Shown one piece after another: positions 44,355 to 54,256 of a stretch of 64,000 nt of DNA. Both the position numbers and the translations under genes were made by a program. The notes under the pieces were generated by a model. It saw nothing but the letters and a program-made list of their open reading frames with translations. It was not told the origin of the DNA and did not search any database. Source of the DNA: CAWEFA01 sp963851385 (GTDB taxonomy: Bacteria; Bacteroidota; Bacteroidia; Bacteroidales; DTGW01). The DNA lies in contig CAWKPE010000031.1 of NCBI GenBank assembly GCA_963851385.1, positions 62,001-126,000 on the forward strand. The letters are read 5' to 3'. Numbering within the stretch: position 1 is the first letter of the stretch; every line of letters starts with the position of its first letter.

Positions 44355-45815
44355 TTATCCTACACTTCCCTCCAAACTAATCTGCAATAGTTTCTGAGCT
44401 TCAACTGCAAATTCCATTGGCAATTGGTTCAATACTTCACGCGCGTATCCGTTAACAATTAGCCCAACTGCATCTTCAGTACTAATACCACGCTGGTTAC
44501 AATAAAAAATCTGATCTTCTCCTATCTTTGATGTTGTAGCTTCGTGTTCAACAATAGCGGTAGGATTGTCAACTTCAATATATGGAAAAGTATGGGCGCC
44601 ACATTTGTCACTCATGAGTAATGAATCGCATTGTGAAAAATTACGAGCATTTTCTGCACTTTTAAAAACCTTCACGAGACCACGAAAACTGTTGTCGCCT
44701 CTACCAGCCGATATACCTTTTGAAACAATACGACTGCGGGTATTCTTGCCTATATGCATCATTTTTGTACCTGTATCTGCCTGCTGATAATTATTTGTTA
44801 CAGCAACCGAATAGAATTCTCCAATAGAATTGTCACCTCTTAGAATGCAGCTTGGATATTTCCAGGTAATTGCCGAACCGGTTTCTACCTGAGTCCAGGA
44901 AATTTTTGAATTATTCCCTTTGCACATTCCACGTTTGGTAACAAAATTGAAAATACCTCCTTTACCATTTTTATCTCCGGGATACCAATTTTGAACAGTT
45001 GAGTACTTAATCTCTGCATTTTCAAGTGCGATAAGTTCTACTACAGCTGCATGCAATTGATTTTCGTCGCGCATTGGAGCAGTACAGCCTTCAAGATAAC
45101 TCACATAACTTTCATCTTCGGCAATAATTAAAGTTCTTTCAAATTGACCGGTATTGGCACTATTAATTCGAAAATAAGTTGATAATTCCATAGGGCAGCG
45201 AACACCTTTTGGAATGTAGCAAAAAGATCCATCGCTAAATACAGCTGAATTAAGTGATGCAAAATAGTTATCGGTATAAGGAACAACCGAGCCTAAATAT
45301 TTCTTTACCAAATCGGGATGTTCATGGACTGCTTCGCTCATTGAACAAAATATTATGCCTTGTTCAGCAAGTGTTTCCTTAAAAGTTGTTTTAACCGAAA
45401 TGCTATCCATTACAGCGTCAACAGCAACACCGGCAAGTTGTTTTTGTTCTTCAAGAGGTATTCCTAATTTATCGAAAGTAGATTTTAGTTCAGGATCTAC
45501 TTCATCCAAATTGTTGAGTTTGGCATTTTGTCTTGGTGCAGCATAAAAAATAATATCCTGATAATTGATTTCCGGCAACTTGAGATGCGCCCAATCAGGC
45601 ATTTTCATTGTTAACCAATGTTTGTAAGCTTTAAGCCGAAACTCCAGCATAAATTCAGGTTCTTCTTTTTTTGCAGAAATAAGCCGAACAACATCTTCAC
45701 TTAATCCTTTAGGAATGGTTTCAGTATCAATATCGCTAAAAAACCCATATTTATATTCACCTTGTGTAAAATCATTTAATATTTTATTTTGCTCTTCAGC
45801 CATTTCTATATCCAA
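44355..45815 (-). CDS. sufB: Fe-S cluster assembly protein SufB
   Basis: 486 residues (482 from the second Met). The SufB core has SVVPYTDNYFASLNSAVFSDGSFCYIPKG (for example YTDNYFASLNSAVFSDGSF), YLEGCTAPMRDENQLHAAVVE and the C-terminal IVEHEATTSKIGEDQIFYCNQRG with the conserved Glu and Cys used for cluster building. It is the first gene of the suf operon. A two-part promoter lies at 45852-45884, with a perfect palindrome just downstream of it, giving a well-defined regulated start. Confidence 0.96.
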   Translation of the reverse strand: MDIEMAEEQNKILNDFTQGEYKYGFFSDIDTETIPKGLSEDVVRLISAKKEEPEFMLEFRLKAYKHWLTMKMPDWAHLKLPEINYQDIIFYAAPRQNAKLNNLDEVDPELKSTFDKLGIPLEEQKQLAGVAVDAVMDSISVKTTFKETLAEQGIIFCSMSEAVHEHPDLVKKYLGSVVPYTDNYFASLNSAVFSDGSFCYIPKGVRCPMELSTYFRINSANTGQFERTLIIAEDESYVSYLEGCTAPMRDENQLHAAVVELIALENAEIKYSTVQNWYPGDKNGKGGIFNFVTKRGMCKGNNSKISWTQVETGSAITWKYPSCILRGDNSIGEFYSVAVTNNYQQADTGTKMMHIGKNTRSRIVSKGISAGRGDNSFRGLVKVFKSAENARNFSQCDSLLMSDKCGAHTFPYIEVDNPTAIVEHEATTSKIGEDQIFYCNQRGISTEDAVGLIVNGYAREVLNQLPMEFAVEAQKLLQISLEGSVG

Positions 45816-45830
45816 TTAAGCATCGTTGTT

Positions 45831-45849
45831 ATTTAGATTAAATCTAAAT
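45831..45849 (-). promoter_or_regulatory. perfect 19-bp palindrome, predicted operator of the suf operon
   Basis: ATTTAGATTAAATCTAAAT: two perfect 9-bp arms around a central A. It starts two bases downstream of the -7 element, so it covers the expected transcription start, a standard position for a repressor. The bound protein is not in the window. Rrf2-family (IscR/SufR-like) or DtxR-family metal regulators are candidates by the nature of the operon only. Confidence 0.65.
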
Positions 45850-45851
45850 TG

Positions 45852-45884
45852 CAAATATACGAAATCTAAAAGCAAACCAACAAA
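45852..45884 (-). promoter_or_regulatory. suf promoter (TTTG-N21-TATATTTG)
   Basis: On the minus strand, TTTG (45884-45881), 21 bases, then TATATTTG (45859-45852), a full match to both elements. The ATG of sufB follows 37 bases after the -7 element. Confidence 0.75.
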
Positions 45885-46085
45885 TATTACTGTTATTAAA
45901 GCTGAAATTATAGCTTATAAAAGCTTGCAAAATGAGATAAATACTGATTTAGCAAAATTTACTAAGTTTGCCAGATGATAAAATAAAATATTTGTATTCG
46001 TATAATTCAATTGCAAAATTGTAATTGCAATTCATTTAATGTTGATATTAAGAATATCTTTCAAATAATTTAATGATTTAGTATA

Positions 46086-47144
46086 ATGGAAAATACATCT
46101 AATAACAAGTTCACACCATTAAGTTCTCTTGGAGAATTTGGTCTCATTGATCACTTGACAAAAAACCTCACTTCTCTTCATAAAAGTACAGTTAAAGGCG
46201 TCGGTGATGATGCTGCAGTTCTTGATTATGGGAAAAATTATGTTGTCTTAACAACTGATATTTTAACAGAAGGTATTCATTTTAATCTGGTTTATGTACC
46301 ATTAAAACATTTAGGTTATAAAGCTGTAGTTGTTAATCTTTCTGATGTTTATGCAATGAATGCTTATCCACGTCAAATAACAGTTTCGTTGACATTATCA
46401 GCTAAGTTTTCACTTGAACACGTTGAAGAGTTGTACCAGGGAATAAAATTGGCTTGCGACAAATATGGTGTAGATCTTGTTGGAGGAGATACCACATCAT
46501 CGAAAACAGGACTTACTATTAGTATAACTGCAATTGGTGAGGTGGATAAAGAAAAAGTAACCTATCGCAGTGGTGCAAAAATAAACGATCTAATATGTGT
46601 TTCTGGAAATCTTGGAGGAGCTTATATGGGCTTGCAGCTTCTTGAACGCGAAAGAAAATTATTTGAAAAAGGGTCCATTGAAAAACCAGATTTCGGTAGT
46701 TACAATTACATTCTTGAAAGACAACTTAAACCAGAAGCCAGAAAAGACATAATTGATATGTTCAAAGAAATAGGTATTCAGCCAACTTCAATGATAGATA
46801 TATCAGATGGATTGTCGTCAGAATTGTTGCATATTTGCAAATCTTCAGGCATCGGATGCTCTATATACCAGGAAAAAATCCCTATAGATAAAGAAACAGC
46901 CAGTATGGCAGACGAATTTAATATTCCTCCATTAACAGCAGCACTTAACGGAGGAGAAGATTACGAGTTACTTTTTACTGTTCCATTAGATGCATATGAT
47001 ATAATAGCTGTAAGACCAGAAATAAGCATAATAGGTCATATTACCGATTTAAATCAAGGTTGTCAGCTAATACTCAATGGCGGCAGCAATGTAGAGATTA
47101 CTGCACAAGGATGGAATGCCTTAAAGGATCAAAAAGATCAATAA
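46086..47144 (+). CDS. thiL: thiamine-monophosphate kinase
   Basis: 352 residues, an AIR synthase-like fold. Phosphorylates thiamine monophosphate to the diphosphate, the active coenzyme used by Dxs upstream among others. Motifs: KGVGDDAAVLDYG and TTDILTEGIHFNL (metal and ATP binding), VNLSDVYAMNAYP, LVGGDTTSS, and SMIDISDGLSSELLHI in the second half. It is divergent from suf and converges with the dehydrogenase gene, with only six bases between the stops. No TPP riboswitch was seen upstream. Confidence 0.95.
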   Translation: MENTSNNKFTPLSSLGEFGLIDHLTKNLTSLHKSTVKGVGDDAAVLDYGKNYVVLTTDILTEGIHFNLVYVPLKHLGYKAVVVNLSDVYAMNAYPRQITVSLTLSAKFSLEHVEELYQGIKLACDKYGVDLVGGDTTSSKTGLTISITAIGEVDKEKVTYRSGAKINDLICVSGNLGGAYMGLQLLERERKLFEKGSIEKPDFGSYNYILERQLKPEARKDIIDMFKEIGIQPTSMIDISDGLSSELLHICKSSGIGCSIYQEKIPIDKETASMADEFNIPPLTAALNGGEDYELLFTVPLDAYDIIAVRPEISIIGHITDLNQGCQLILNGGSNVEITAQGWNALKDQKDQ

Positions 47145-47150
47145 TAAAAT

Positions 47151-48113
47151 TTAGGGCATAGGCCAAAGAAATTTTCCTGTATCTAAAAAGTGCATGATTT
47201 GAACAACACTCTGACTTGATTTCCTTTCAACAGATTCTAAGGTATTGAAAGCATTGTGAGGTGTACAAATTACATTTTGCTTTTTGCTTAATTCTAAAGT
47301 TGCCTTCACTTCAGAATTATCACTATTTGCATTGCCTCTCAGATAATCTGCTAATTCTTTTTCTTCATCGTAAACATCCAAACCAATTCCACCTAGATGA
47401 TTTTCATTGATTAATCGGAGTAGAACAGAAGATGGAGAAAATTCTCCACGGGAAATATTTATAAATATTGCATTCTTCTTAGCCTTTTTTAATAAGTCGT
47501 ATGTAAAATAATTTTTGTTTTGCTCAGTAAGATTCATGGCACATACTATAATATCAGCTTGTTGCAAACCTTCTTCAATTGATACATATTTTTCATCAGG
47601 AAATTTGATTTCAATATCTGTGCATAGCACTTGCATTCCAAGACCTTTACCAATTCTTATCAATTGTCCTCCAATATTTCCGACGCCCACAATGAGCAAT
47701 GTTTTATTCTCACATTCATAACCGGTAATACCATTGCGGTGAAAAGAAACAAAATTCAGTTGTTGCTGTGGTAACTTTCGCAACAAAGCCATCCAGAACA
47801 TCATTGCATGTTCAGCAACAGCCCTGTGACAATATAATGGCAAATAACCCAGGGCTAAATTTTTTTTTGTTTTTTGACGAAATTCTTTTAAATGATCATA
47901 ACCTGCACTTCTTGAAAGTATTCCAGAGAGTTTAGTGCTCCATTCCAATGGATAATTACTTTGTGTCCTGGTAGAAATTAAACGCGAAGGTGGAAATTCT
48001 TGCCCGGTTTCTTGAATGGTTTTCCAGGTAAATCCTGCTTTTATTTTTGCCGGTAAAAACCTCTTGAGTTCTTTTTCCTCTTCTTCAAAAGCTTCATAGA
48101 AAAAAACATCCAT
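47151..48113 (-). CDS. D-isomer-specific 2-hydroxyacid dehydrogenase family protein
   Basis: 320 residues. NAD-binding motif LIVGVGNIGGQLIRIGKGLG (near residue 141), then the catalytic trio: Arg in INISRGEFS, Glu in GLDVYDEEKE and His in CTPHNAFNT. The N-terminal half is divergent, and the family covers lactate, glycerate and phosphoerythronate-type enzymes. The substrate cannot be named. It is monocistronic, and no standard -7 element was found upstream. Confidence 0.87.
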   Translation of the reverse strand: MDVFFYEAFEEEEKELKRFLPAKIKAGFTWKTIQETGQEFPPSRLISTRTQSNYPLEWSTKLSGILSRSAGYDHLKEFRQKTKKNLALGYLPLYCHRAVAEHAMMFWMALLRKLPQQQLNFVSFHRNGITGYECENKTLLIVGVGNIGGQLIRIGKGLGMQVLCTDIEIKFPDEKYVSIEEGLQQADIIVCAMNLTEQNKNYFTYDLLKKAKKNAIFINISRGEFSPSSVLLRLINENHLGGIGLDVYDEEKELADYLRGNANSDNSEVKATLELSKKQNVICTPHNAFNTLESVERKSSQSVVQIMHFLDTGKFLWPMP

Positions 48114-48396
48114 AGATTACTATTATATTCGATGAACTAATAAAATTACATAAAAAATATTTATATCACTCCAAAGAGCAAATTCATCAAATTTTGAATA
48201 AAATGTTAAAAAAATATTAACTTTTTTTAACATTATTTAAATTATAATTTGTACCCTTGTATTTTGATAGATATTTTTCATCTAACAGTCAAAATATTTT
48301 TGAACATAAATATCGGAATATCCCGAAAATCCATGAATAGAGTAGGGAGCGAATGCCGAAAAGCTTAAGAGTAGGTAAATTAAAAAAATTGTACTT

Positions 48397-49017
48397 ATGA
48401 AAAAACTATTACTAATTTCTACAGCAATTTTTGTTACAGTTGCATCTTTTTCACAGGTAAGATTTGGTTTAAAAGCTGGATTAAACCTTGCTAACATGTC
48501 AATTCAGAATGCCAATCCTTCGCCTTCAATGAAAGTAGGTTTTCATTTTGGTGGTATTTTGGATTTTACATTGGCTGATAATATATCTCTTCAGCCAGGT
48601 GTATTATTCTCAACAAAAGGATTTGAATTGTCCGGCACTGAGGAAGGCGTATCTTATACTGCTACTACAAATGTAAATACTATTGAAGTTCCTGTTAACT
48701 TAGTTTTTAAATTTGGTAGTGGTAATACAAAAATTACTCCATTTATTGGTCCATACTTGGGTTATGCATTAAGTGGTACAGTAAAAGTTGAAGCTATGGG
48801 TCAATCTCAATCAACTGACATAACGTTTGGTAGTGCAGATGGAGATATGAGTGCACTGGATTTGGGCTTGAACATTGGATTAGGCATTGAAATGAATGGT
48901 CTTATAATTAGTGCGCAATATGGATTAGGTCTTGCTGATTTAGATCCTTCAGCAGAAGGAAAGATGACGAATAACGTAATAGGCATTTCAGTTGGATACT
49001 TATTTGGTGGCAAATAA
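48397..49017 (+). CDS. outer-membrane beta-barrel protein (PorT-like)
   Basis: 206 residues. A signal peptide (MKKLLLISTAIFVTVASFSQ, cut after residue 20) is followed by an eight-strand barrel pattern: RFGLKAGLNLANMS, VGFHFGGILDFTLADNISLQPGVLFSTKGF, FIGPYLGYALSG, LDLGLNIGLGIEMN, and a terminal VIGISVGYLFGGK ending in an aromatic strand. This is the outer membrane beta-barrel/PorT-like group common in Bacteroidota. The precise role is unknown. A leader of more than 100 bases may precede it, and a very strong terminator follows. Confidence 0.87.
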   Translation: MKKLLLISTAIFVTVASFSQVRFGLKAGLNLANMSIQNANPSPSMKVGFHFGGILDFTLADNISLQPGVLFSTKGFELSGTEEGVSYTATTNVNTIEVPVNLVFKFGSGNTKITPFIGPYLGYALSGTVKVEAMGQSQSTDITFGSADGDMSALDLGLNIGLGIEMNGLIISAQYGLGLADLDPSAEGKMTNNVIGISVGYLFGGK

Positions 49018-49043
49018 TAATAAATGATATTTCAAAATAAAAA

Positions 49044-49068
49044 GGCCTGCAAATTTGCAGGCTTTTTT
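49044..49068 (+). terminator. terminator of the beta-barrel protein gene
   Basis: GCCTGC/GCAGGC with an AAA/TTT extension makes a perfect stem, followed by six T. The A-run on the left makes it usable from the minus strand too, for the convergent lipoprotein gene. Confidence 0.85.
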
Positions 49069-49128
49069 GATTAATAATTTCTTTAAGTAAATACTTGTTT
49101 GAATATTTCAGTTATCAAAAATTTCAAC

Positions 49129-50151
49129 TTATTTGAGGATTAAACCATTTTGTATTTTCTTCAAGATCAACATAACCTTTTTAAATTGTTTATCAGCCAT
49201 AGGATTTCCTGATGATTTCTTTAAAATTACCGGTTCACCAGATTTTAAAACAGGAGTTCTCATTAAACCTGATGGAGTCAGACTATAAGAATCCAATGAT
49301 AAAGTTGAATTCATACTTAAATTCATACTTAAAGAAGCACTTTCACCCTCATCTGAAATGGTACCACTCATTGTTCCTTTTAGTATCATTGCATTTTGGA
49401 CCAGACCAATATCTTCTTTTAAATCCAACCTGGAATCAAGAGTAAAATTAATATTAATACTACCGGTTGCACCTCCATCGTTTACATCAATTGTTCCAAC
49501 TACTGATGCTCTTTCTTCTAAAGCTAAAGCACTTGTAGTTGAACCGTTCCAGGAAATATTTTCTTTGCCGAGTACAAATATCAAACATTTAATAGTCATA
49601 TTAACACTACCCATATCGCTCATACCAAGCTGGCTCAACAATTGATTGAAATCAACAGTTGGCTGACTTTGCCATTCGTCACCGACAATTAATGGTTTTC
49701 TTAAGAAGACAGGATTTGTAACTTCTACAGGACTAGACATACCTTCCATCAAAATAGCCCTTATAATAACAGCAGTATCCGATACCTGGAAATACCTTGA
49801 TGTACCGTCAGTTTCGCTGGTCGGCAAGACAGTGTAACTCCCTGAAGGTAAACTAATAGTTTCAGGTTCGTTGACATACATATAACCTGTTACATCCTCG
49901 GTTCCATTAAGGGGTTCGGTTTGATGTTGTCCTTCGGCTGTAACCGTCATACTTCCACTTGTTGTTTCAGTGCCGCTCCAGTTCCAACTATAACCGGTTG
50001 CAAAAGGATAATAATCTCCTGTATAAACAGTATTTTTTGCTTCTGTCAGAGATGGTGTATAATCTGTAACAAAATCTGACGCTTTTTGATCTTTCTTACA
50101 AGCACTTTGCAGCAAGAGTAAAATAAATAATAAGTAAATTAATTTTTTCAT
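49129..50151 (-). CDS. hypothetical lipoprotein
   Basis: 340 residues. The signal sequence MKKLIYLLFILLLLQSACKK ends in Ser-Ala-Cys, so Cys18 is the predicted lipidated residue. The rest is a Thr/Ser-rich beta protein with an opening that mentions a recurring theme in such lipoproteins (YYPFATGYSWNWSGTETTSGS) and no transmembrane segments. I do not recognise a defined family. It is probably surface- or periplasm-facing on the outer membrane. It is divergent from priA across a 306-base spacer. Confidence 0.7.
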   Translation of the reverse strand: MKKLIYLLFILLLLQSACKKDQKASDFVTDYTPSLTEAKNTVYTGDYYPFATGYSWNWSGTETTSGSMTVTAEGQHQTEPLNGTEDVTGYMYVNEPETISLPSGSYTVLPTSETDGTSRYFQVSDTAVIIRAILMEGMSSPVEVTNPVFLRKPLIVGDEWQSQPTVDFNQLLSQLGMSDMGSVNMTIKCLIFVLGKENISWNGSTTSALALEERASVVGTIDVNDGGATGSININFTLDSRLDLKEDIGLVQNAMILKGTMSGTISDEGESASLSMNLSMNSTLSLDSYSLTPSGLMRTPVLKSGEPVILKKSSGNPMADKQFKKVMLILKKIQNGLILK

Positions 50152-50457
50152 TTCATTTATTTTTTAATGTTTGTTATAAGTTTTTAATATAGATATGCTA
50201 TTATTTTCCTAATCGTTACAATTGATATTGACACATTTTTAACTATCTGGTTTTATACAATTTAAATTATACAATAATTGATGTAATAAGTATTATTATG
50301 AATTATTGCAACAATCACTTTTTCGAATTTAATAATTAAAAATTAATTTGACAAATTATCTTACTTTCTTCATTTGAAATTGAGATTATGCCTTAATATT
50401 TTAAATAATTCATTATCAATTTTCTTCTAACTTTGTCTTTAATATCGAGAATTAATC
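50152..50457. other. 306-bp divergent spacer between a lipoprotein gene and priA
   Basis: AT-rich. The only feature seen is TAACTTTG (50428-50435), a -7 match 22 bases before the priA ATG, without a -33 partner. Nothing is recognised for the lipoprotein gene. Confidence 0.4.
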
Positions 50458-52929
50458 ATGAGGTCAACATATCTTTTTGCCGATGTAATCCTTCCTTTTC
50501 CATTGCAGCAATTATATACTTATTCTATTCCTGGGAACTTGCAACCTTTAGTTAAAACAGGTATAAGAGTTGTTGTTCAGTTTGGTTCAAAAAGATTTTA
50601 TACTGCTATTATTGCCAATTTACATTCAACTGCACCTAAAGGTTTAGAAATTAAGGAAATCGTATTCCTTCTTGATGATAAACCTGTAATTAATAATTTG
50701 CAAATTGAATTTTGGAAATGGATTTCAGAATATTATATGTGTTCTTTGGGAGAAGTGATGAAAGCAGCTTTACCCGCCGGATTAAAGCTTGAAAGCGAAA
50801 CACATATTAAATACAATTCTTTCTTTGAAATGTTTGATAGTTTAAATGAGACCGAAGTTTCAACGTTGGAACTAATACGTTCAAATGAAAACTTCCGTTT
50901 GAAAGAAATTTCTGAGCAGAAATTTAAAAGAAATTCTCTTTCTATAATAAAGTCATTATATGAGAAAAAAGCTATTTTATTTGAAGAATATTTAAAATCA
51001 GGCTATGTGCCAAAAAAAGAAAGTTATGTCAGGTTTACTATAAAAGCACAAGACGAAGAATTTCTTAATAAATACATTGATAAACTTAAAAGAGCAAAGA
51101 AACAACAGGATTTGCTTTTTGAATACATCAGGCTATCTGGAACATTTGAAAAATCTGTTATAACTGAAGTGAAAAAAAAAGTATTACTTGAAAATGCAAA
51201 AGTAACTTCGGCTGTTTTTCAAAGTTTAATAAAAAAAGGAATTTTGGAAATCTACTCACACGATATCAGCCGTCTTGAAGACAGGGACTTTTTAAAAAAA
51301 GAATTGCCAGTCTTAAGTGCAGCTCAGGATGCAGCATTGAAATCAATCAAATTAGCTTTTGAATCCAGGGAAGCCGTTTTACTTCATGGTATTACTTCAA
51401 GCGGGAAAACAGAAATTTATTTTCATCTTATCGACGAAACCATAAATAATGGCAAACAAGTTTTATACCTGCTTCCTGAAATCGCTATAACTGCTACAAA
51501 TCATAAACAGATTAAGAGCTCATTTCGGAAATAAAGTTGGCATTTACCATTCAAAATTTTCCGACAATGAAAGAGTTGAAATCTGGAACCGGTTAAATAC
51601 TGATACGCCTGATGCATACCAGGTAATCCTTGGAGTGCGTTCTTCAATTTTCCTTCCTTTTTCAAACCTCGGACTAATAATTGTGGATGAGGAACACGAA
51701 TCAAGTTTTAAACAGTACGATCCATCACCCCGGTATCATGCACGTGATGCTGCTGACTATGCTTTCAAGAATGCATAATTCCAATATAATATTAGGAACT
51801 GCTACTCCTTCGATTGAATCATATTTCAATGCTATAAATGGTAAATATAAATTAATAGAACTTAAAGAACGTTATAAAGGTATTCAGCTTCCCGAAATCA
51901 AAATTGTTAATTTGAAAGCGGCAAAGAAGAAAAAGAATATGCAGTCCCATTTTTCTTCTGAATTAATTAATAAAATTGGAGACTGTTTACACCACTCCAA
52001 ACAAGTAATACTTTTCCAGAACAGGCGAGGTTTTTCAACATTTATCATGTGTTCTGAATGTGGTTGGATTCCTCATTGCCGCTTACTGCGATGTTACGTT
52101 AACTTATCATAAACTAGATAACCAGTTGTTATGCCATTATTGTAATCATTCTCAGAGTTTGCCCAAAAAATGCTTTAAATGTGAAAACACTGAATTGCAG
52201 ACAATAGGATTTGGAACTGAAAAAGTTGAAGAAGAACTTGCTATATTTTTCCCTTCAGCTCGTATAGCACGAATGGACCTTGACTCAACCCGTTCAAAAT
52301 ATTCGTACGAAAAAATTATTGGTGATTTTGAATCCAGGCAAACAGACATACTTATTGGAACTCAAATGATAACCAAAGGACTCGACTTTGCTCATGTTGG
52401 ACTAGTTGGCATATTAAATGCAGATATTATGCTTAATTTTCCTGATTTCCGTGCCTTTGAAAAAAGCTTCCAGCTTATTGTTCAGGCAGGGGGACGTGCA
52501 GGACGTCAAAATGAGCGAGGTCTTGTAATTGTTCAAACCTATACGCCAGAACATCCAGTTATAAGGAACATCCTTAAAAATGATTATCTCACATTTTATA
52601 AAACTCAAATTGAAGAACGAAATTTGTTTAAATATCCGCCTTCTTATCGCATAATCAAAATTACCATCAAACATAAAAAAGTTGATGTATGCATAAATGC
52701 ATCTGACAAATTAACTAATAAACTAAAAAGTACATTTGGTGATAATATTTTAGGTCCGGATATTCCTTTAATAAGCAGAATTCAAAATATGTACCTTCGT
52801 GAAATAATAATAAAAATTAAACGAGATTCAACAATCGCAAGGTTAAAAGAAGATATTTCTAATTTAATAGTCAATGTTAATATAGAATTTAAATCAGCAA
52901 CAATATCAATTGATGTAGATCCTATGTAA
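50458..52929 (+). CDS. priA: primosomal protein N' (replication restart helicase PriA), with three frameshifts
   Basis: About 823 residues when restored. The N-terminal DNA-binding domain (YLFADVILPFPLQQLYTYSIP) and helicase Walker A (LLHGITSSGKTEIYFHL, near residue 310) are in the first frame. A base is missing near 51498, restoring IINRLRAHFGNKVG and the DEEH box in IIVDEEHESSFKQYDPS. A second shift lies near 51760-51775, before NIILGTATPSIESY, and a third (one extra base) near 52083, within the zinc-binding segment CSECGWIPHC...YCDVTLTYHK. The C-terminal helicase half is intact (GTQMITKGLDFAHVGLVG). PriA reloads the replisome at broken forks. Loss is usually severely harmful, so these are probably sequence errors. 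Confidence 0.9.
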
Positions 52930-52978
52930 TATGTTATCCGATGGCTTGAAACCAAAAGATGACTCCGAGAAAAAATAT

Positions 52979-52986
52979 TATATTTG
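52979..52986 (+). promoter_or_regulatory. -7 element of the HldE-type kinase gene
   Basis: TATATTTG, a perfect -7 match. The TTG start codon follows 19 bases later, so the leader is very short, and this supports the non-ATG start. Confidence 0.45.
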
Positions 52987-53005
52987 AAGTCTAAAAATTC
53001 TTGTT

Positions 53006-54004
53006 TTGAAGAAAGAAGAAATAATAAAATTATTTGAAATATTTTCTACGAAAAAAATCCTTGTGATTGGTGATGTGATGATTGACTCATATCTATGGGG
53101 AAAAGTAGAACGAATTTCACCAGAGGCACCTGTACCAATAGTCAATTGTATGAAGCATGAATCCAGACTTGGTGGTGCCGGAAATGTGGCCCTTAACCTT
53201 GTTGCTCTTGGTGCTTCTCCTCTCTTGTGTGGTGTAATTGGCAACGACGATAATGGAACTTTGTTCCTAAAGCTTATGCAAAACAATCACCTGAACAATA
53301 GTGGTATATATATTTTGAAAAATCGTGCTACAACAATTAAAACCCGCGTTATTGGTGGAAATCAGCAATTAATTCGTATTGATGAAGAAACAGATAAGTC
53401 TTTAGAAGGCAAATACGAATCTAATTTTATTGAGCATATTAAAAAACTGATTAATAAAGATCATATTGATGCCATTATTTTCCAGGATTATGATAAAGGA
53501 GCATTGACATCAAGTGTTATCAAGGAAATTATTGCATTAGCAAAACAAAAAAATATTCCGACATTAGTTGATCCCAAAAAGCGTAATTTCATGTATTATG
53601 AAGATATTGATTTATTTAAGCCAAATTTCAAAGAATTATGTGAAGGTCTAAAAACAGATCTGACAAAAGATAATATTGCAAAAATATTTGATTCAACCCG
53701 TGAATTTCAAAAACAAAAGAAAATTCAATTAATGCTGATTACCCTTTCAGAGAAAGGCATATTTATTAGTGACAGCAATAAGTTTTATCATATTCCTGCA
53801 CATGTTCGGGATATCACCGATGTGTCAGGTGCAGGCGATACGGTTATAAGTACTGCAAGTTTGTGTATGACTGCCGGATTACAGTCACCTTTAATGGCGG
53901 CCATTTCAAATCTTTCAGGTGGCTTGGTTTGTGAAAAGGTAGGAGTTGTTCCGATAGACAAAAAAAGACTTGCAGAAGAAATGCTGTTATTGGATTTTTC
54001 ATAA
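53006..54004 (+). CDS. PfkB-family sugar kinase (HldE N-terminal domain type), TTG start
   Basis: 332 residues. PfkB fold: ILVIGDVMIDSYLWGKVERISPEAPVPI at the N-terminus (shown by VIGDVMIDSYLWG), ESRLGGAGNVALNLVALG and the catalytic Asp loop DVSGAGDTVIS (near residue 272). This matches the D-glycero-beta-D-manno-heptose-7-phosphate kinase half of HldE (RfaE), an LPS heptose precursor enzyme. The nucleotidyltransferase half is not fused. The start is TTG at 53006, since an in-frame stop lies at 52985-52987 and the first ATG would delete the first strand. Confidence 0.87.
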   Translation: MKKEEIIKLFEIFSTKKILVIGDVMIDSYLWGKVERISPEAPVPIVNCMKHESRLGGAGNVALNLVALGASPLLCGVIGNDDNGTLFLKLMQNNHLNNSGIYILKNRATTIKTRVIGGNQQLIRIDEETDKSLEGKYESNFIEHIKKLINKDHIDAIIFQDYDKGALTSSVIKEIIALAKQKNIPTLVDPKKRNFMYYEDIDLFKPNFKELCEGLKTDLTKDNIAKIFDSTREFQKQKKIQLMLITLSEKGIFISDSNKFYHIPAHVRDITDVSGAGDTVISTASLCMTAGLQSPLMAAISNLSGGLVCEKVGVVPIDKKRLAEEMLLLDFS

Positions 54005-54030
54005 TTAAATTTGCAAACCAAAACAATTAT

Positions 54031-54063
54031 TAATTATTGACGATTGACAATCATCAATAATTA
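54031..54063. repeat. 33-bp near-perfect palindrome upstream of tRNA-Pro
   Basis: Two 16-base arms around a single central base, complementary at 15 of 16 positions. The arms contain the heptad-like ATTGACG ATTGACA and ATCATCA ATAATTA steps, so it is a compact form of the solo heptad element beside tRNA-Ser. It ends seven bases before the tRNA. Confidence 0.6.
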
Positions 54064-54070
54064 GTTCATT

Positions 54071-54144
54071 CGGGGTGTGGCGCAGTTGGCTAGCGCGCGT
54101 CGTTCGGGACGACGAGGTCGTGTGTTCGAGTCACATCACCCCGA
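54071..54144 (+). tRNA. tRNA-Pro (anticodon CGG)
   Basis: The acceptor CGGGGTG pairs with CACCCCG, with discriminator A. The anticodon stem CGTCG/CGACG holds loop TTCGGGA, giving anticodon CGG (reads CCG). The T loop is GTGTTCGAGTCACA. The CCA end is not encoded (ACTG follows), unlike tRNA-Ser in this window, so it must be added by tRNA nucleotidyltransferase. Confidence 0.96.
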
Positions 54145-54226
54145 CTGTAAAAGATAAAAAATTAATTATTCCATTTTTTATCCTGGAGAAGCGGGCATAA
54201 ATTTATAACACCTAAAGAATCTCAAA

Positions 54227-54242
54227 ATCATTAGAGATAAAC
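54227..54242. repeat. 16-bp direct repeat, left copy
   Basis: ATCATTAGAGATAAAC, identical to 55908-55923. Here it forms a short hairpin (AATCA/TGATT around the shared loop), 15 bases downstream of the sugar symporter stop on the minus strand. Confidence 0.5.
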
Positions 54243-54256
54243 TGATTAAATTAAAT

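Noticed and set aside
46020..46085. TPP riboswitch upstream of thiL
   Set aside because: The spacer lacks the conserved CUGAGA and adjacent ACCUGA-type blocks and is too AT-rich.
48250..48396. Structured RNA leader of the beta-barrel protein gene
   Set aside because: A few weak stems (around ATCGGAATATCCCGA) but nothing matching a known RNA family. Too weak to annotate.
48282..48497. Minus-strand small frame over the start of the beta-barrel gene
   Set aside because: It overlaps the signal peptide region of a clear gene and has no independent support.
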